Source: an uncultured Clostridia bacterium
GTDB lineage: Bacteria; Bacillota; Clostridia; Christensenellales; Aristaeellaceae
Assembly (NCBI GenBank): GCA_946042585.1
Contig: CAMGDO010000008.1
Coordinates: forward strand, 1 to 11,766
DNA: 11,766 bases
Reading direction: 5' to 3'
Shown: positions 5,691 through 11,766 of the stretch, in pieces
Position numbering within the stretch: position 1 is the stretch's first letter
Layout: every line of letters starts with the position of its first letter
Notes under the pieces: generated by a model
Databases searched by the model: none
The model's input: the letters and a program-made list of their open reading frames with translations, nothing else
What the model was told of the DNA's origin: nothing
Program-made: the position numbers and the translations under genes

Positions 5691-7537
5691 TTTGCCAGCG
5701 CTGCAATTATGAATCGGATAACAGCTCGCGCGTCTGCCCCCGGTGCGGCGGTTTTCTGGAAAACTACGCCGGTGACGGGAAGGCCAGCTCCATCCGACAG
5801 GGAAAGAGCCATAATCTTCCGCCTGTTTCGGGCGGTTCCTACAGCGATTATGCCCGCTATGATTCCTTCAGCGGCGATTCCGCCCGCCCCGACCATCATC
5901 GCGGCGTCAGCGGCGAGCGCAGCAGCGCTTCCCAGAAGCGCAGGCATCATGCCAATGGATCTTTCCGGCCGGTGAAGCCCCGGGGCATCAATTTCATGCT
6001 GCTTTGCACCATTCTGCTCGGCATCCTGCTTGTGTCCGTGGCGGCGCTGTTTGTTGTGGCGGTCAAAACTCCCATGGGACATCTGTTTCTGATGAACTAT
6101 GCGGCGGGCGATGAGGAAAAGGAAGCCCAGATGATAGACATGATCGGCGAGGAGGCTGCAGCGACTGCTTTGTGGCATATCGGCACCGATCAGATTGACC
6201 AGGGGTATATCGTTCGCTCGATTGAAACCTATATCCGCGCGTATGAACTGTATCCTGAGATTGACGGGCTGTATGAGCATCTGCTGGAGCTGGCGGATGC
6301 GTATGAGGCGGCAGGGCTCAACAGCGAAGCGGAAAAGGTATACAAACAGCTGTACAGCGAGGTGGATGCATCCAATCCGCTGGCGTATCGCTATGCCATA
6401 TCGATTATGATGGATCAGGATCGCTTGTTTGAGGCTACGGAGCTGATGGCGCAGGCGTATACCAATACGGGTGAGATGAGCTTCAAATCACAGCGTGAGC
6501 AGCTGGTGCCGCTGGCGCCCACGGCGACGCTGGAAGCGGGCCGTCATATGCTGGAGAAGGATACGGCGCTGCAGTCGCCGCAGGGATATGATGTGTATTA
6601 TCTTCTGGATGACGATGTGAACGAGCTGCCGGAAAACGGCATGCTCTACACTCAGCCCATCCATCTGACGGAGGGTACGCATACCATTCGCGCCGTGTGT
6701 GTTTCTTCCAATCTCATCAGCGATGAGTCGGTTCTGAAATATACCATCTGGTTCCCCGCTCCCAGCGCGCCCAAATCGCGCGTGCTGTCGGGTGAATATG
6801 ATGTGCGCAAGCGCATTTATCTCTATATGGATCCGGAGGCGGGCGATACCGAAGGCCAGAAAATCACCATATACTATACCATTGACGGCACAATGCCCAA
6901 CAGCGAATCGCCCATCTATACGGATGAGGGCTTCCTGCTGCCGGGCGGCCGCGTGACGGTGCGCGCAGTGGCGGTCAATCAGTATGGCAAGGTTTCCAAT
7001 GAGCTGGTGCAGACGTTCCGCATCAATGTGCCCTACAAGAAGTTCTTCCGGGATGAGGATGATCAGTTCAAGGACTTTACGGTCGGCAAGTCGACCTACG
7101 CCGATGTGAAAAAGAAATATGGCGCAGGCAGGGAAGAGACCGTGACGGATGAGAATGCGCCGGGCGGCGAAGCGCTGTGCGTCACCTATGACTGGGGCGA
7201 AGCGCGCTTCACGATGTCCGGGCAAACGCTGTACAGCGTCAGCACGAACTACGCTTCCATGGTGGGTCCGCGCAGCACCAAGGTGGGCATGAAGCTCAGC
7301 GAGGTGACGGAGCAGTTCCGCGATATGGGACAGGTGGCCAATGCCCGCGGCAATCGCAGCGTGTATTATGATGAATACACGGGATATGCAAAGTATTATC
7401 AGGAGACGGAGAGCACGGGACGCCTGGAATATGTATACTGGCGCGAGGACAATGGCATCACCACACTGACCTATGAGATTACAAACGGGAATGTGAGCCG
7501 GATCAGCATGGAGCTTACCGGCGTGAAGCTGCCCTGA
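5687..7537 (+). CDS. Membrane-anchored zinc-ribbon / TPR / CHB_HEX_C-like protein
   Basis: A 616-residue mosaic protein. Residues 3-20 hold a zinc ribbon (C3-x-x-C6, C17-x-x-C20). A low-complexity, serine- and arginine-rich linker (30-100) follows, then one membrane segment at about 101-126. Two or three TPR-like hairpins lie at about 172-265. Two beta domains resemble the chitobiase/beta-hexosaminidase C-terminal fold, at about 277-355 and 362-446; the second has the signature YYTIDGTMPNSESPIY. The C-terminus (460-616) has two similar lobes, beginning FTVGKSTYADVKKKYG and TKVGMKLSEVTEQF. The positive linker before the membrane segment predicts the zinc ribbon inside and the rest outside the cell. 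No enzyme motif is seen. It begins with an ATGA overlap and is the last gene before a hairpin terminator. A role as an envelope sensor or scaffold is inference. Confidence 0.8.
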   Translation: MICQRCNYESDNSSRVCPRCGGFLENYAGDGKASSIRQGKSHNLPPVSGGSYSDYARYDSFSGDSARPDHHRGVSGERSSASQKRRHHANGSFRPVKPRGINFMLLCTILLGILLVSVAALFVVAVKTPMGHLFLMNYAAGDEEKEAQMIDMIGEEAAATALWHIGTDQIDQGYIVRSIETYIRAYELYPEIDGLYEHLLELADAYEAAGLNSEAEKVYKQLYSEVDASNPLAYRYAISIMMDQDRLFEATELMAQAYTNTGEMSFKSQREQLVPLAPTATLEAGRHMLEKDTALQSPQGYDVYYLLDDDVNELPENGMLYTQPIHLTEGTHTIRAVCVSSNLISDESVLKYTIWFPAPSAPKSRVLSGEYDVRKRIYLYMDPEAGDTEGQKITIYYTIDGTMPNSESPIYTDEGFLLPGGRVTVRAVAVNQYGKVSNELVQTFRINVPYKKFFRDEDDQFKDFTVGKSTYADVKKKYGAGREETVTDENAPGGEALCVTYDWGEARFTMSGQTLYSVSTNYASMVGPRSTKVGMKLSEVTEQFRDMGQVANARGNRSVYYDEYTGYAKYYQETESTGRLEYVYWREDNGITTLTYEITNGNVSRISMELTGVKLP

Positions 7538-7545
7538 CGACCGTT

Positions 7546-7573
7546 GCCCGCCGGATAAACGGCGGGCATTTGT
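7546..7573 (+). terminator. Hairpin terminator of the hslO-containing operon
   Basis: GCCCGCCG (7546-7553) pairs perfectly with CGGCGGGC (7560-7567) around a six-base loop, nine bases after the TGA of the zinc-ribbon gene. The following sequence ATTTGT is a poor U-tract, so termination may be partial and some transcription could continue into the acetyltransferase gene. Confidence 0.7.
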
Positions 7574-7610
7574 ATGAGGACATCTCACGCAGGGAAGAAA
7601 GGATTGTTTG

Positions 7611-8129
7611 ATGGAAAAGAGAGTGCTGGAAACCGAAAGGCTTTATCTTCGGGAGATGAATCAGTCTGACTTTGACGCGCTGTGCAGAATCATGCAGGAT
7701 CCAGACACGATGTATGCATATGAGGGGGCGTTCAGCGACGCAGAAGTGCAGGAGTGGCTGGACAGGCAGATCATGCGCTATCAGAAATGGGGATTTGGCC
7801 TGTGGGCGGTCATTCTGAAAGAAACAGATGAAATGATCGGCCAGTGCGGGCTGACCATGCAGCCGTGGAAAGACCGGGAAGTGCTTGAAATAGGGTATCT
7901 GTTTGAACGCCGGCACTGGCACAGGGGATATGCCACGGAAGCGGCAGCGGCGTGCAAAAGGTACGCATTTGATGTGCTGAAGGTAGACGAGGTCTGCTCT
8001 ATCATCCGGGAGTCCAACAGGGCTTCGCAGAATGTCGCCCTGAGAAACGGAATGGTCAGGACCGATTCCTGGACAAAGCATTACAGAGGCGTTGATATGC
8101 CGCATGGCCGCTATGTGGTTTGCCGGTGA
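7611..8129 (+). CDS. GNAT N-acetyltransferase, RimJ/RimL-like
   Basis: A 172-residue protein of the usual length for the Acetyltransf_3 group. It opens with the typical VLETERLYLRE (residues 6-14). The acetyl-CoA binding motif A is at about 100-110 (ERRHWHRGYATEA, the R-x-x-x-R/Q-G-Y-A pyrophosphate loop), and N136 with the S-x-N-V-A-x-R-N-G-M segment (139-148) matches motif B. Relatives acetylate ribosomal protein N-termini, antibiotics or small amines; the substrate cannot be told here. The ATG at 7611 is preferred over the TTG directly before it, with AAAGGA at 7598-7603. It lies alone between two terminators, and by eye is less GC-rich and richer in AGA/AGG and AAA codons than its neighbours, so later acquisition is possible. 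No strong promoter was recognised. Confidence 0.9.
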   Translation: MEKRVLETERLYLREMNQSDFDALCRIMQDPDTMYAYEGAFSDAEVQEWLDRQIMRYQKWGFGLWAVILKETDEMIGQCGLTMQPWKDREVLEIGYLFERRHWHRGYATEAAAACKRYAFDVLKVDEVCSIIRESNRASQNVALRNGMVRTDSWTKHYRGVDMPHGRYVVCR

Positions 8130-8167
8130 ACTGGCGCATCTGGATAAGCTGCCTGATAAAGATAAGC

Positions 8168-8211
8168 AAAAAAATGCTCCTCCGCATGGCTTGCCATACG
8201 GAGGATTTATT
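8168..8211. terminator. Bidirectional terminator between convergent units
   Basis: CCTCCGCATGGC (8179-8190) pairs with GCCATACGGAGG (8193-8204). On the minus strand the single non-Watson-Crick position becomes a G-U wobble and the stem is followed by seven U residues (A-tract 8168-8174), giving a strong terminator for the lipase operon. On the plus strand there is an A-C mismatch and only ATTTATTTAT follows, which is a weaker terminator for the acetyltransferase gene. The stem begins seven bases beyond the lipase stop codon. Confidence 0.88.
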
Positions 8212-9656
8212 TATGGGGATGGGTTTTGTTCATTGCGTGTTTCCTGCCCGTATCGGAGCTGGCGGGCGGCGCGATGGGCGCTGGAGAAGCGATGAAAGCG
8301 ATCGCGCGTCGGACGCGCAGGCGGCAGATATCTGCCGTTCATCCGTGTGGCCCATACGGGCGGCGTTTCCTCGCACCAGAGCGCAGGCAGCAGCAGGTGA
8401 GCGTAGCGTGTGACCAGCGCTTCATAGGCGCGCACGCCCTGACCGCCATGGAGGGAATGCGGCAAAAGCAGCGCATCCCGAAGCAGCTGTATGGTTTTCT
8501 GCGTGCCATAGCGAAGAAAAAACATGCGCAGATATGCGGTGTATTGCGCAAGCTTCTGTTCATCCATGGGGCCAAAGGTGCTTTCGTGCTTGGCCTGCAG
8601 GCGGCGAATTGCCGCGCGCAGCAGCTTTTTGGCATAACCTGTCAGCCGCTGCGTGAGAAGCCCCGGAATAAAGTCGGGGGCGAATGTATCCAGCACCGCT
8701 TCCGCTTCACTGTCGGGCAGCTCATGCAGGGATTGCAGGGCGGCAATGCCCAGCAGCAGCGCGCTTTGCGTGCTGCGCACGGTGTGCTGAAGCAGCAGCA
8801 TATCGCGCATGGCCCGTCCGTCTGCGTATTTGCCATAGCACAGGGCGCGGAATGCGCGGTCAGAGGGCAGAACGCGGCAGCACCCCAGATGCATGGCGCC
8901 GCCCACGCGCGCGACGAGATCATCCGCATTGATGATGTGATAAATGGGATAGCGAACGGCGTTTTGCAGATCGCGCGAAAAAATAACGCGCGGCGAGGCA
9001 AAGCCGCAGCCGATGACATTGTGCGATGGTACGCCCTTATTCAGCAGCCGGTGCAGAAAAATCTGCATCAGCGCCGCGCCCTGGCTGTGCCCGGTGACCA
9101 TCAGCGTGAAATGGCTGTCCGGACGCTTCAGGTCGCAGAGCGCGTCTTCAAGCGTCAGCTGCGCCAGTCCCAGCGCCTTTGCGGTCTGCGGCAGCTGAAT
9201 GCGCGCGCAGCTCTCTTCAAACTGCCGCGTGAGCGCCAGAAAACCGGCGTGGAAGCCTTCTTCTTCTTCCACGCGCAGATTGCTGACCCAGTCAAACATC
9301 CGCTTGCTGGTGCCGGCAAAGGCAATGACCAGCGCCGTGCGGCCGTTGCGCAGGGGATGCGTCATCACCAGCGCTTTGCAGGTGTCCAGCGCTTCGCGCT
9401 GGCGGCGCATGCCAAAGAACTGGCTGATGGGATCGAGCCGTTCGAGCCGGGCGCGGATGTGCGACGCGGATTGCAGGGCGCTTCTGCGCGCGGCGGCATC
9501 CTGCGCGTTCAGTCCGCTGACCAGCGCTTCATCCACCTGTATGGCAATGTCTGCCCAGCCGTGATCGAGCCAGGGCTCCAGCTGCAGGCTGTAGGCAGCC
9601 TGCGAAAGGTCCAGCGCCAGATGCAGAAAAGCAGGCTGCAGTGAAAAATCATTCAA
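8211..9656 (-). CDS. Class-3-lipase-like alpha/beta-hydrolase with long C-terminal extension
   Basis: The predicted protein has 481 residues. The first 270 show the lipase class 3 layout. An oxyanion-type segment IAFAGTSKRMFDWVSNL lies at 111-127, followed by GFHAGF (134-139), the nucleophile elbow VTGHSQGAAL with S191, and the aspartate region INADDLVARV with D245/D246. The catalytic histidine cannot be assigned by eye. Residues 280-481 are alpha-helical and basic near the end and match no family I recognise. No signal peptide is present, so it is probably cytosolic despite its lipase-like fold. The start is TTG at 9656: CCTCC on the plus strand at 9664-9668 gives GGAGG seven bases upstream, and a longer version from another TTG at 9677 would bury this site. 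It is the last gene of the minus-strand operon, 31 bases after the DUF975 gene. Confidence 0.82.
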   Translation of the reverse strand: MNDFSLQPAFLHLALDLSQAAYSLQLEPWLDHGWADIAIQVDEALVSGLNAQDAAARRSALQSASHIRARLERLDPISQFFGMRRQREALDTCKALVMTHPLRNGRTALVIAFAGTSKRMFDWVSNLRVEEEEGFHAGFLALTRQFEESCARIQLPQTAKALGLAQLTLEDALCDLKRPDSHFTLMVTGHSQGAALMQIFLHRLLNKGVPSHNVIGCGFASPRVIFSRDLQNAVRYPIYHIINADDLVARVGGAMHLGCCRVLPSDRAFRALCYGKYADGRAMRDMLLLQHTVRSTQSALLLGIAALQSLHELPDSEAEAVLDTFAPDFIPGLLTQRLTGYAKKLLRAAIRRLQAKHESTFGPMDEQKLAQYTAYLRMFFLRYGTQKTIQLLRDALLLPHSLHGGQGVRAYEALVTRYAHLLLPALWCEETPPVWATRMNGRYLPPARPTRDRFHRFSSAHRAARQLRYGQETRNEQNPSP

Positions 9657-9663
9657 GGGGATG

Positions 9664-9668
9664 CCTCC
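9664..9668 (-). promoter_or_regulatory. Ribosome binding site deciding the TTG start of the lipase-like gene
   Basis: GGAGG on the minus strand lies seven bases before TTG at 9656-9654. No ATG or GTG with comparable spacing is nearby, so the non-standard start is the best choice. Confidence 0.7.
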
Positions 9669-9687
9669 GGGAAACAATGCGAAAAGG

Positions 9688-10326
9688 TCAGTTGATGGCG
9701 CCGTTCAGCTCCGCATCCGTGATTACGCCTTCATCCAGCGCGATTTGCTTGAGCTCTTCATAGATGCCGGCAAAGGTCAATTCCATATAGGGCGTGACAT
9801 GCACGATGTTCAGAATGCCCAGCGTAAAGGCGCTGGCGATGATCCAGGGAAGAAAGCTCATCTGCGCGATGAACATGTCCATTTTGTGCCCGTTCATGAT
9901 GCGCTCGGACAGACGGCTGGCCTCCGTGGCGGAAACATTCGGGTATTCATAGAGAATATAGGGCGTGAGCGTGTAGGCATAGGCCTTGATAATGCCCGGG
10001 ATAAAGAGCAAAAGCGACCAAAGCATGACCTTGAGCTGCATCCACAGCATACCGCCCATGCGGCGCAGAAAGTCGGGGCTGATAATATCATTGAACCAAT
10101 CGGCGATGTCGGGGTTTTTATCGTGCCAGATCCGCAGATAGAAGCCGCCGACAGAAACGGCCAGAACACCGGTGACAATGATGCTGATGAGCCCGGCGGT
10201 CAGGCCGCCCAGCAGCATATTGACGAGCATCACAATCAGAACGATGCCCGCGCATTGCCAGCGATGCACGCCGATGCGCTCACGGGCATCCTGCTTGATA
10301 GCGACACGGTCGAATGTATTACCCAT
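9688..10326 (-). CDS. DUF975 family membrane protein
   Basis: A 212-residue protein with about four membrane segments (about 24-40, 43-65, 95-118 and 152-176). Family marks are the N-terminal IKQDARERI, the central LLLFIPGIIKAYAYTLTPYIL (two blocks at 106-125), SATEASRLSERIMNGHKMDMFI at about 132-153, and a final VTPYMELTFAGIYEEL. DUF975 proteins are common in clostridia, lactobacilli and other Firmicutes and have no proven function. The ATG at 10326 follows AGGAGG (about 10334-10339). The stop of the upstream esterase is only 15 bases away, so both are on one transcript. Its placement among three serine hydrolases is the best hint to its role, perhaps membrane handling of their substrates, but that is inference. 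Confidence 0.88.
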   Translation of the reverse strand: MGNTFDRVAIKQDARERIGVHRWQCAGIVLIVMLVNMLLGGLTAGLISIIVTGVLAVSVGGFYLRIWHDKNPDIADWFNDIISPDFLRRMGGMLWMQLKVMLWSLLLFIPGIIKAYAYTLTPYILYEYPNVSATEASRLSERIMNGHKMDMFIAQMSFLPWIIASAFTLGILNIVHVTPYMELTFAGIYEELKQIALDEGVITDAELNGAIN

Positions 10327-10341
10327 TGTATTTCCTCCTTG

Positions 10342-11118
10342 TTACAGCGCCTTGAACCACCGCGCCGCCATGTCAATCCAGGGACGGCATTCGGGACGCT
10401 CAGCGGCGTTGGCTGCGCTGTATACTTCTTCATTGGCAAGGGACAGCCCGTGACGTCCCTTCTGGAAAATGTGCATCTCGCAGGGAATCCCGTTTCTGCG
10501 CAGCGCGCAGGCAAGCAGCAGGCTGTTTTCCACTGGCACCAGCTCATCCTCCCAGGTGTGCCACAGGAAGGTGGGCGGCGTGTTTTCCGTGACGCACTTT
10601 TCCAGGGAAAGCGCGTCGGCAAGCTCATCGTGGCGTTCGCCCAGCAGGCATTCAAATGAGCCGCGGTGCGCAAATTCGCCGCCGGAAATGACGGGATAGG
10701 ACAGGATCATGGCGTTGGGGCGGCAGGCTTCGCCCTCGGGCAGGGTGTGCCAGAAAACGCCCAGCGAGCAGGCGGCGTGGCCGCCGGCGGAAAAGCCCAT
10801 GATGGCGATCTTTTCGGGATTGCACAGCCATTCCTCCGCGTGCGCACGGCAGTAAGCCATCGCTTCGGCGGCCTCATGCAGCTGCGTGGGATAGCGGGCA
10901 GGCGCGACGGAATAGCGCATCACCACCGCCTGCAGGCCCAGAGCGTTCAGCCGCAGCGCGATGGGCTCGGCTTCGCGGGCGCTCAGAAAGGAATACCCGC
11001 CGCCCGGGCAGATCAGCACCAGCGGACGGCGGCGCTCCGGCTCGACCGCGGCGTTATCCATCAGATAGGTAATCAGTTCCACATTGGTGCGCGGCAATGT
11101 GATGTGTGTGTGCAGCAT
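10342..11118 (-). CDS. Alpha/beta-hydrolase, acetyl-esterase / xylan-esterase-like (complete paralogue)
   Basis: A 258-residue protein with a full alpha/beta-hydrolase catalytic set: oxyanion segment CPGGGYSFLS (37-46), nucleophile GFSAGGH with S110, D191 in HTWEDELVPVENS and H223 in KGRHGLS. This layout is that of the BD-FAE/endo-xylanase-associated acetyl esterase group, which removes short acyl groups from sugars or small molecules. No signal peptide is visible, so the substrate is probably imported. GGAGG lies ten bases before the ATG at 11118 and overlaps the last codons of the upstream paralogue, whose stop is four bases away, so translation is likely coupled. About 64% of residues are shared with that neighbour. 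The exact substrate is not deducible. Confidence 0.9.
   Translation of the reverse strand: MLHTHITLPRTNVELITYLMDNAAVEPERRRPLVLICPGGGYSFLSAREAEPIALRLNALGLQAVVMRYSVAPARYPTQLHEAAEAMAYCRAHAEEWLCNPEKIAIMGFSAGGHAACSLGVFWHTLPEGEACRPNAMILSYPVISGGEFAHRGSFECLLGERHDELADALSLEKCVTENTPPTFLWHTWEDELVPVENSLLLACALRRNGIPCEMHIFQKGRHGLSLANEEVYSAANAAERPECRPWIDMAARWFKAL
10688..10734. repeat. Direct repeat copy A within the downstream esterase gene
   Basis: This 47-base segment matches copy B at 11484-11530 at 45 positions; the two differences are G/A changes. It encodes the ACRPNAMILSYPVI region on the minus strand. The repeat arises from tandem gene duplication; the copies start 796 bases apart. Confidence 0.85.
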
Positions 11119-11122
11119 GGTA

Positions 11123-11766
11123 TTATGCCTCCAGAGTATTCAGTTCTTTCAGCCAGCGAATGGCCATGTCAATCCAGTTCTGGCAATGTGGAAGCACGCG
11201 GCGCATTTCGCTGGCATGTGTTTCGTCATTGCACAGCGCCGTGCCATGCGGTCCCTTCTGATAGATGTGCATTTCGCAGGGAATGCCGTTTCTGCGCAGC
11301 GCCCATGCCATCAGCAGGCTGTTTTCCACAGGTACCACTTCGTCCTCCCAGGTGTGCCACAGGAAAGTGGGCGGGGTTTTGTCGCTGACACGGTTTTCCA
11401 GCGACACTTCACTCAGCTTCCGGTCGTAATCATCGCCCAGCAGGCGCAAAAAGGAATTGTTATGCCTGTATTCGCCGCTGGTGATGACGGGATAGGACAG
11501 AATCATGGCGTTGGGACGGCAGGCTTCGCCGTATTCCAGCGTGTGCCAGCAGGTGCCAAGCGACGCAGCGGCATGCCCGCCGGCCGAAAAGCCCATCACC
11601 GCCATTTTGCTTGGGTCAGACAGCCACTCGTCTGCATGCGCGCGGCAGTAAGCCATGGCCTCGCCGATTTCGTTCAGGGCGGTGGGCCATACGGCAGGCT
11701 TGCAGGAATAATGCACCATGACAGTCTGGATGCCGCTTGCGAGCAGGCGAAGCGCAACGGGCTCGC
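11123..11766 (-). CDS. Alpha/beta-hydrolase, tandem paralogue (N-terminus cut by window edge)
   Basis: The reading frame is open to the window end. The first visible residues, EPVALRLLASGIQTV, align with residues 51-65 of the downstream paralogue, so about 50 residues including the oxyanion segment are missing from the window. The internal ATG at 11719 is therefore not the start. Visible catalytic residues are the serine of GFSAGGH, the aspartate of HTWEDEVVPVENS and the histidine of QKGPHGTAL. Conservation of all three suggests that both copies are active. Differences cluster at the segment after SYPVI, at the lid-like region LGDDYDRKLSEVS, and near the C-terminus, as expected for a change in substrate range. 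It is the first visible gene of the minus-strand operon. Confidence 0.9.
   Translation of the reverse strand, partial: EPVALRLLASGIQTVMVHYSCKPAVWPTALNEIGEAMAYCRAHADEWLSDPSKMAVMGFSAGGHAAASLGTCWHTLEYGEACRPNAMILSYPVITSGEYRHNNSFLRLLGDDYDRKLSEVSLENRVSDKTPPTFLWHTWEDEVVPVENSLLMAWALRRNGIPCEMHIYQKGPHGTALCNDETHASEMRRVLPHCQNWIDMAIRWLKELNTLEA
11484..11530. repeat. Direct repeat copy B within the upstream esterase gene
   Basis: Partner of the segment at 10688-10734 in the same orientation. Identity here is higher than in the rest of the two genes, including silent positions, so gene conversion or codon-level constraint may have kept it alike. Confidence 0.85.

Noticed and set aside
8226-9644. A 472-codon open frame on the plus strand
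   Set aside because: It is the antisense of the lipase-like gene. It lacks a ribosome binding site, its composition is rich in Arg, Gln, Ala and His as expected of a shadow frame, and it shows no family motif; the minus-strand frame has a GHSQG elbow.
9661-10659. Plus-strand frame spanning the DUF975 gene and the end of the esterase gene
   Set aside because: It crosses a well-defined gene junction with a ribosome binding site on the other strand and shows no motif.
11123-11719. Complete small hydrolase starting at the ATG at 11719
   Set aside because: The frame stays open to the window end and the residues before this ATG align with the paralogue, so the gene is truncated by the edge.
1-11766. 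CRISPR arrays, tRNA or rRNA genes, insertion sequences
   Set aside because: No regularly spaced repeats, no cloverleaf-like or rRNA-like segment and no transposase were seen; the only notable direct repeat comes from the duplicated esterase genes.

Overview
The window reads as chromosomal DNA from a GC-rich, spore-forming member of the Firmicutes, most likely class Clostridia. The reasons are an alpha/beta-type small acid-soluble spore protein gene, DUF624- and DUF975-type membrane proteins, Hsp33, strong AGGAGG-type ribosome binding sites and short intergenic gaps. The genus cannot be fixed from the sequence. There are no RNA genes, insertion sequences or CRISPR arrays, no stretch over 300 bases lacks a gene, and coding density is very high.

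Layout. (1) 1-143, minus: the N-terminus of an AraC-family regulator with a cupin-type sensor domain, cut by the window edge. It is divergent from (2) 294-1328, plus: a DUF624-like polytopic membrane protein with its own extended -10 promoter. An imperfect inverted repeat lies over the regulator's predicted promoter. (3) 1381-7537, plus: a tightly packed run of six genes. In order they are a small spore protein, a YqeM-like SAM methyltransferase, Hsp33 (hslO), a cytosolic TPR protein, a HEAT-like protein, and a membrane-anchored zinc-ribbon/TPR/CHB_HEX_C-like protein. Three of the junctions are start/stop overlaps (4, 14 and 4 bases), which suggests translational coupling. The run ends at a GC-rich hairpin at 7546-7567. 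(4) 7611-8129, plus: a stand-alone GNAT acetyltransferase. (5) 8168-8206: a hairpin between two convergent units that can act as a terminator in both directions, with the better match on the minus strand. (6) 8211-11766, minus: an operon, read right to left, of two tandem paralogous alpha/beta-hydrolases (the first cut by the window edge), a DUF975 membrane protein and a class-3-lipase-like protein that starts at TTG.

How the genes may work together. hslO, the TPR gene, the HEAT gene and the zinc-ribbon gene form one block. In it a redox-activated holdase (known for Hsp33) is co-expressed with three helical-repeat or scaffold proteins of unknown function, one of them membrane anchored. A shared role in envelope or redox protein quality control is inference only. 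The minus-strand operon puts three predicted serine hydrolases around one membrane protein, which suggests processing of acylated or acetylated substrates, possibly glycan- or lipid-derived. The AraC/DUF624 pair resembles loci that accompany carbohydrate uptake systems in Firmicutes, but no transporter is visible here.
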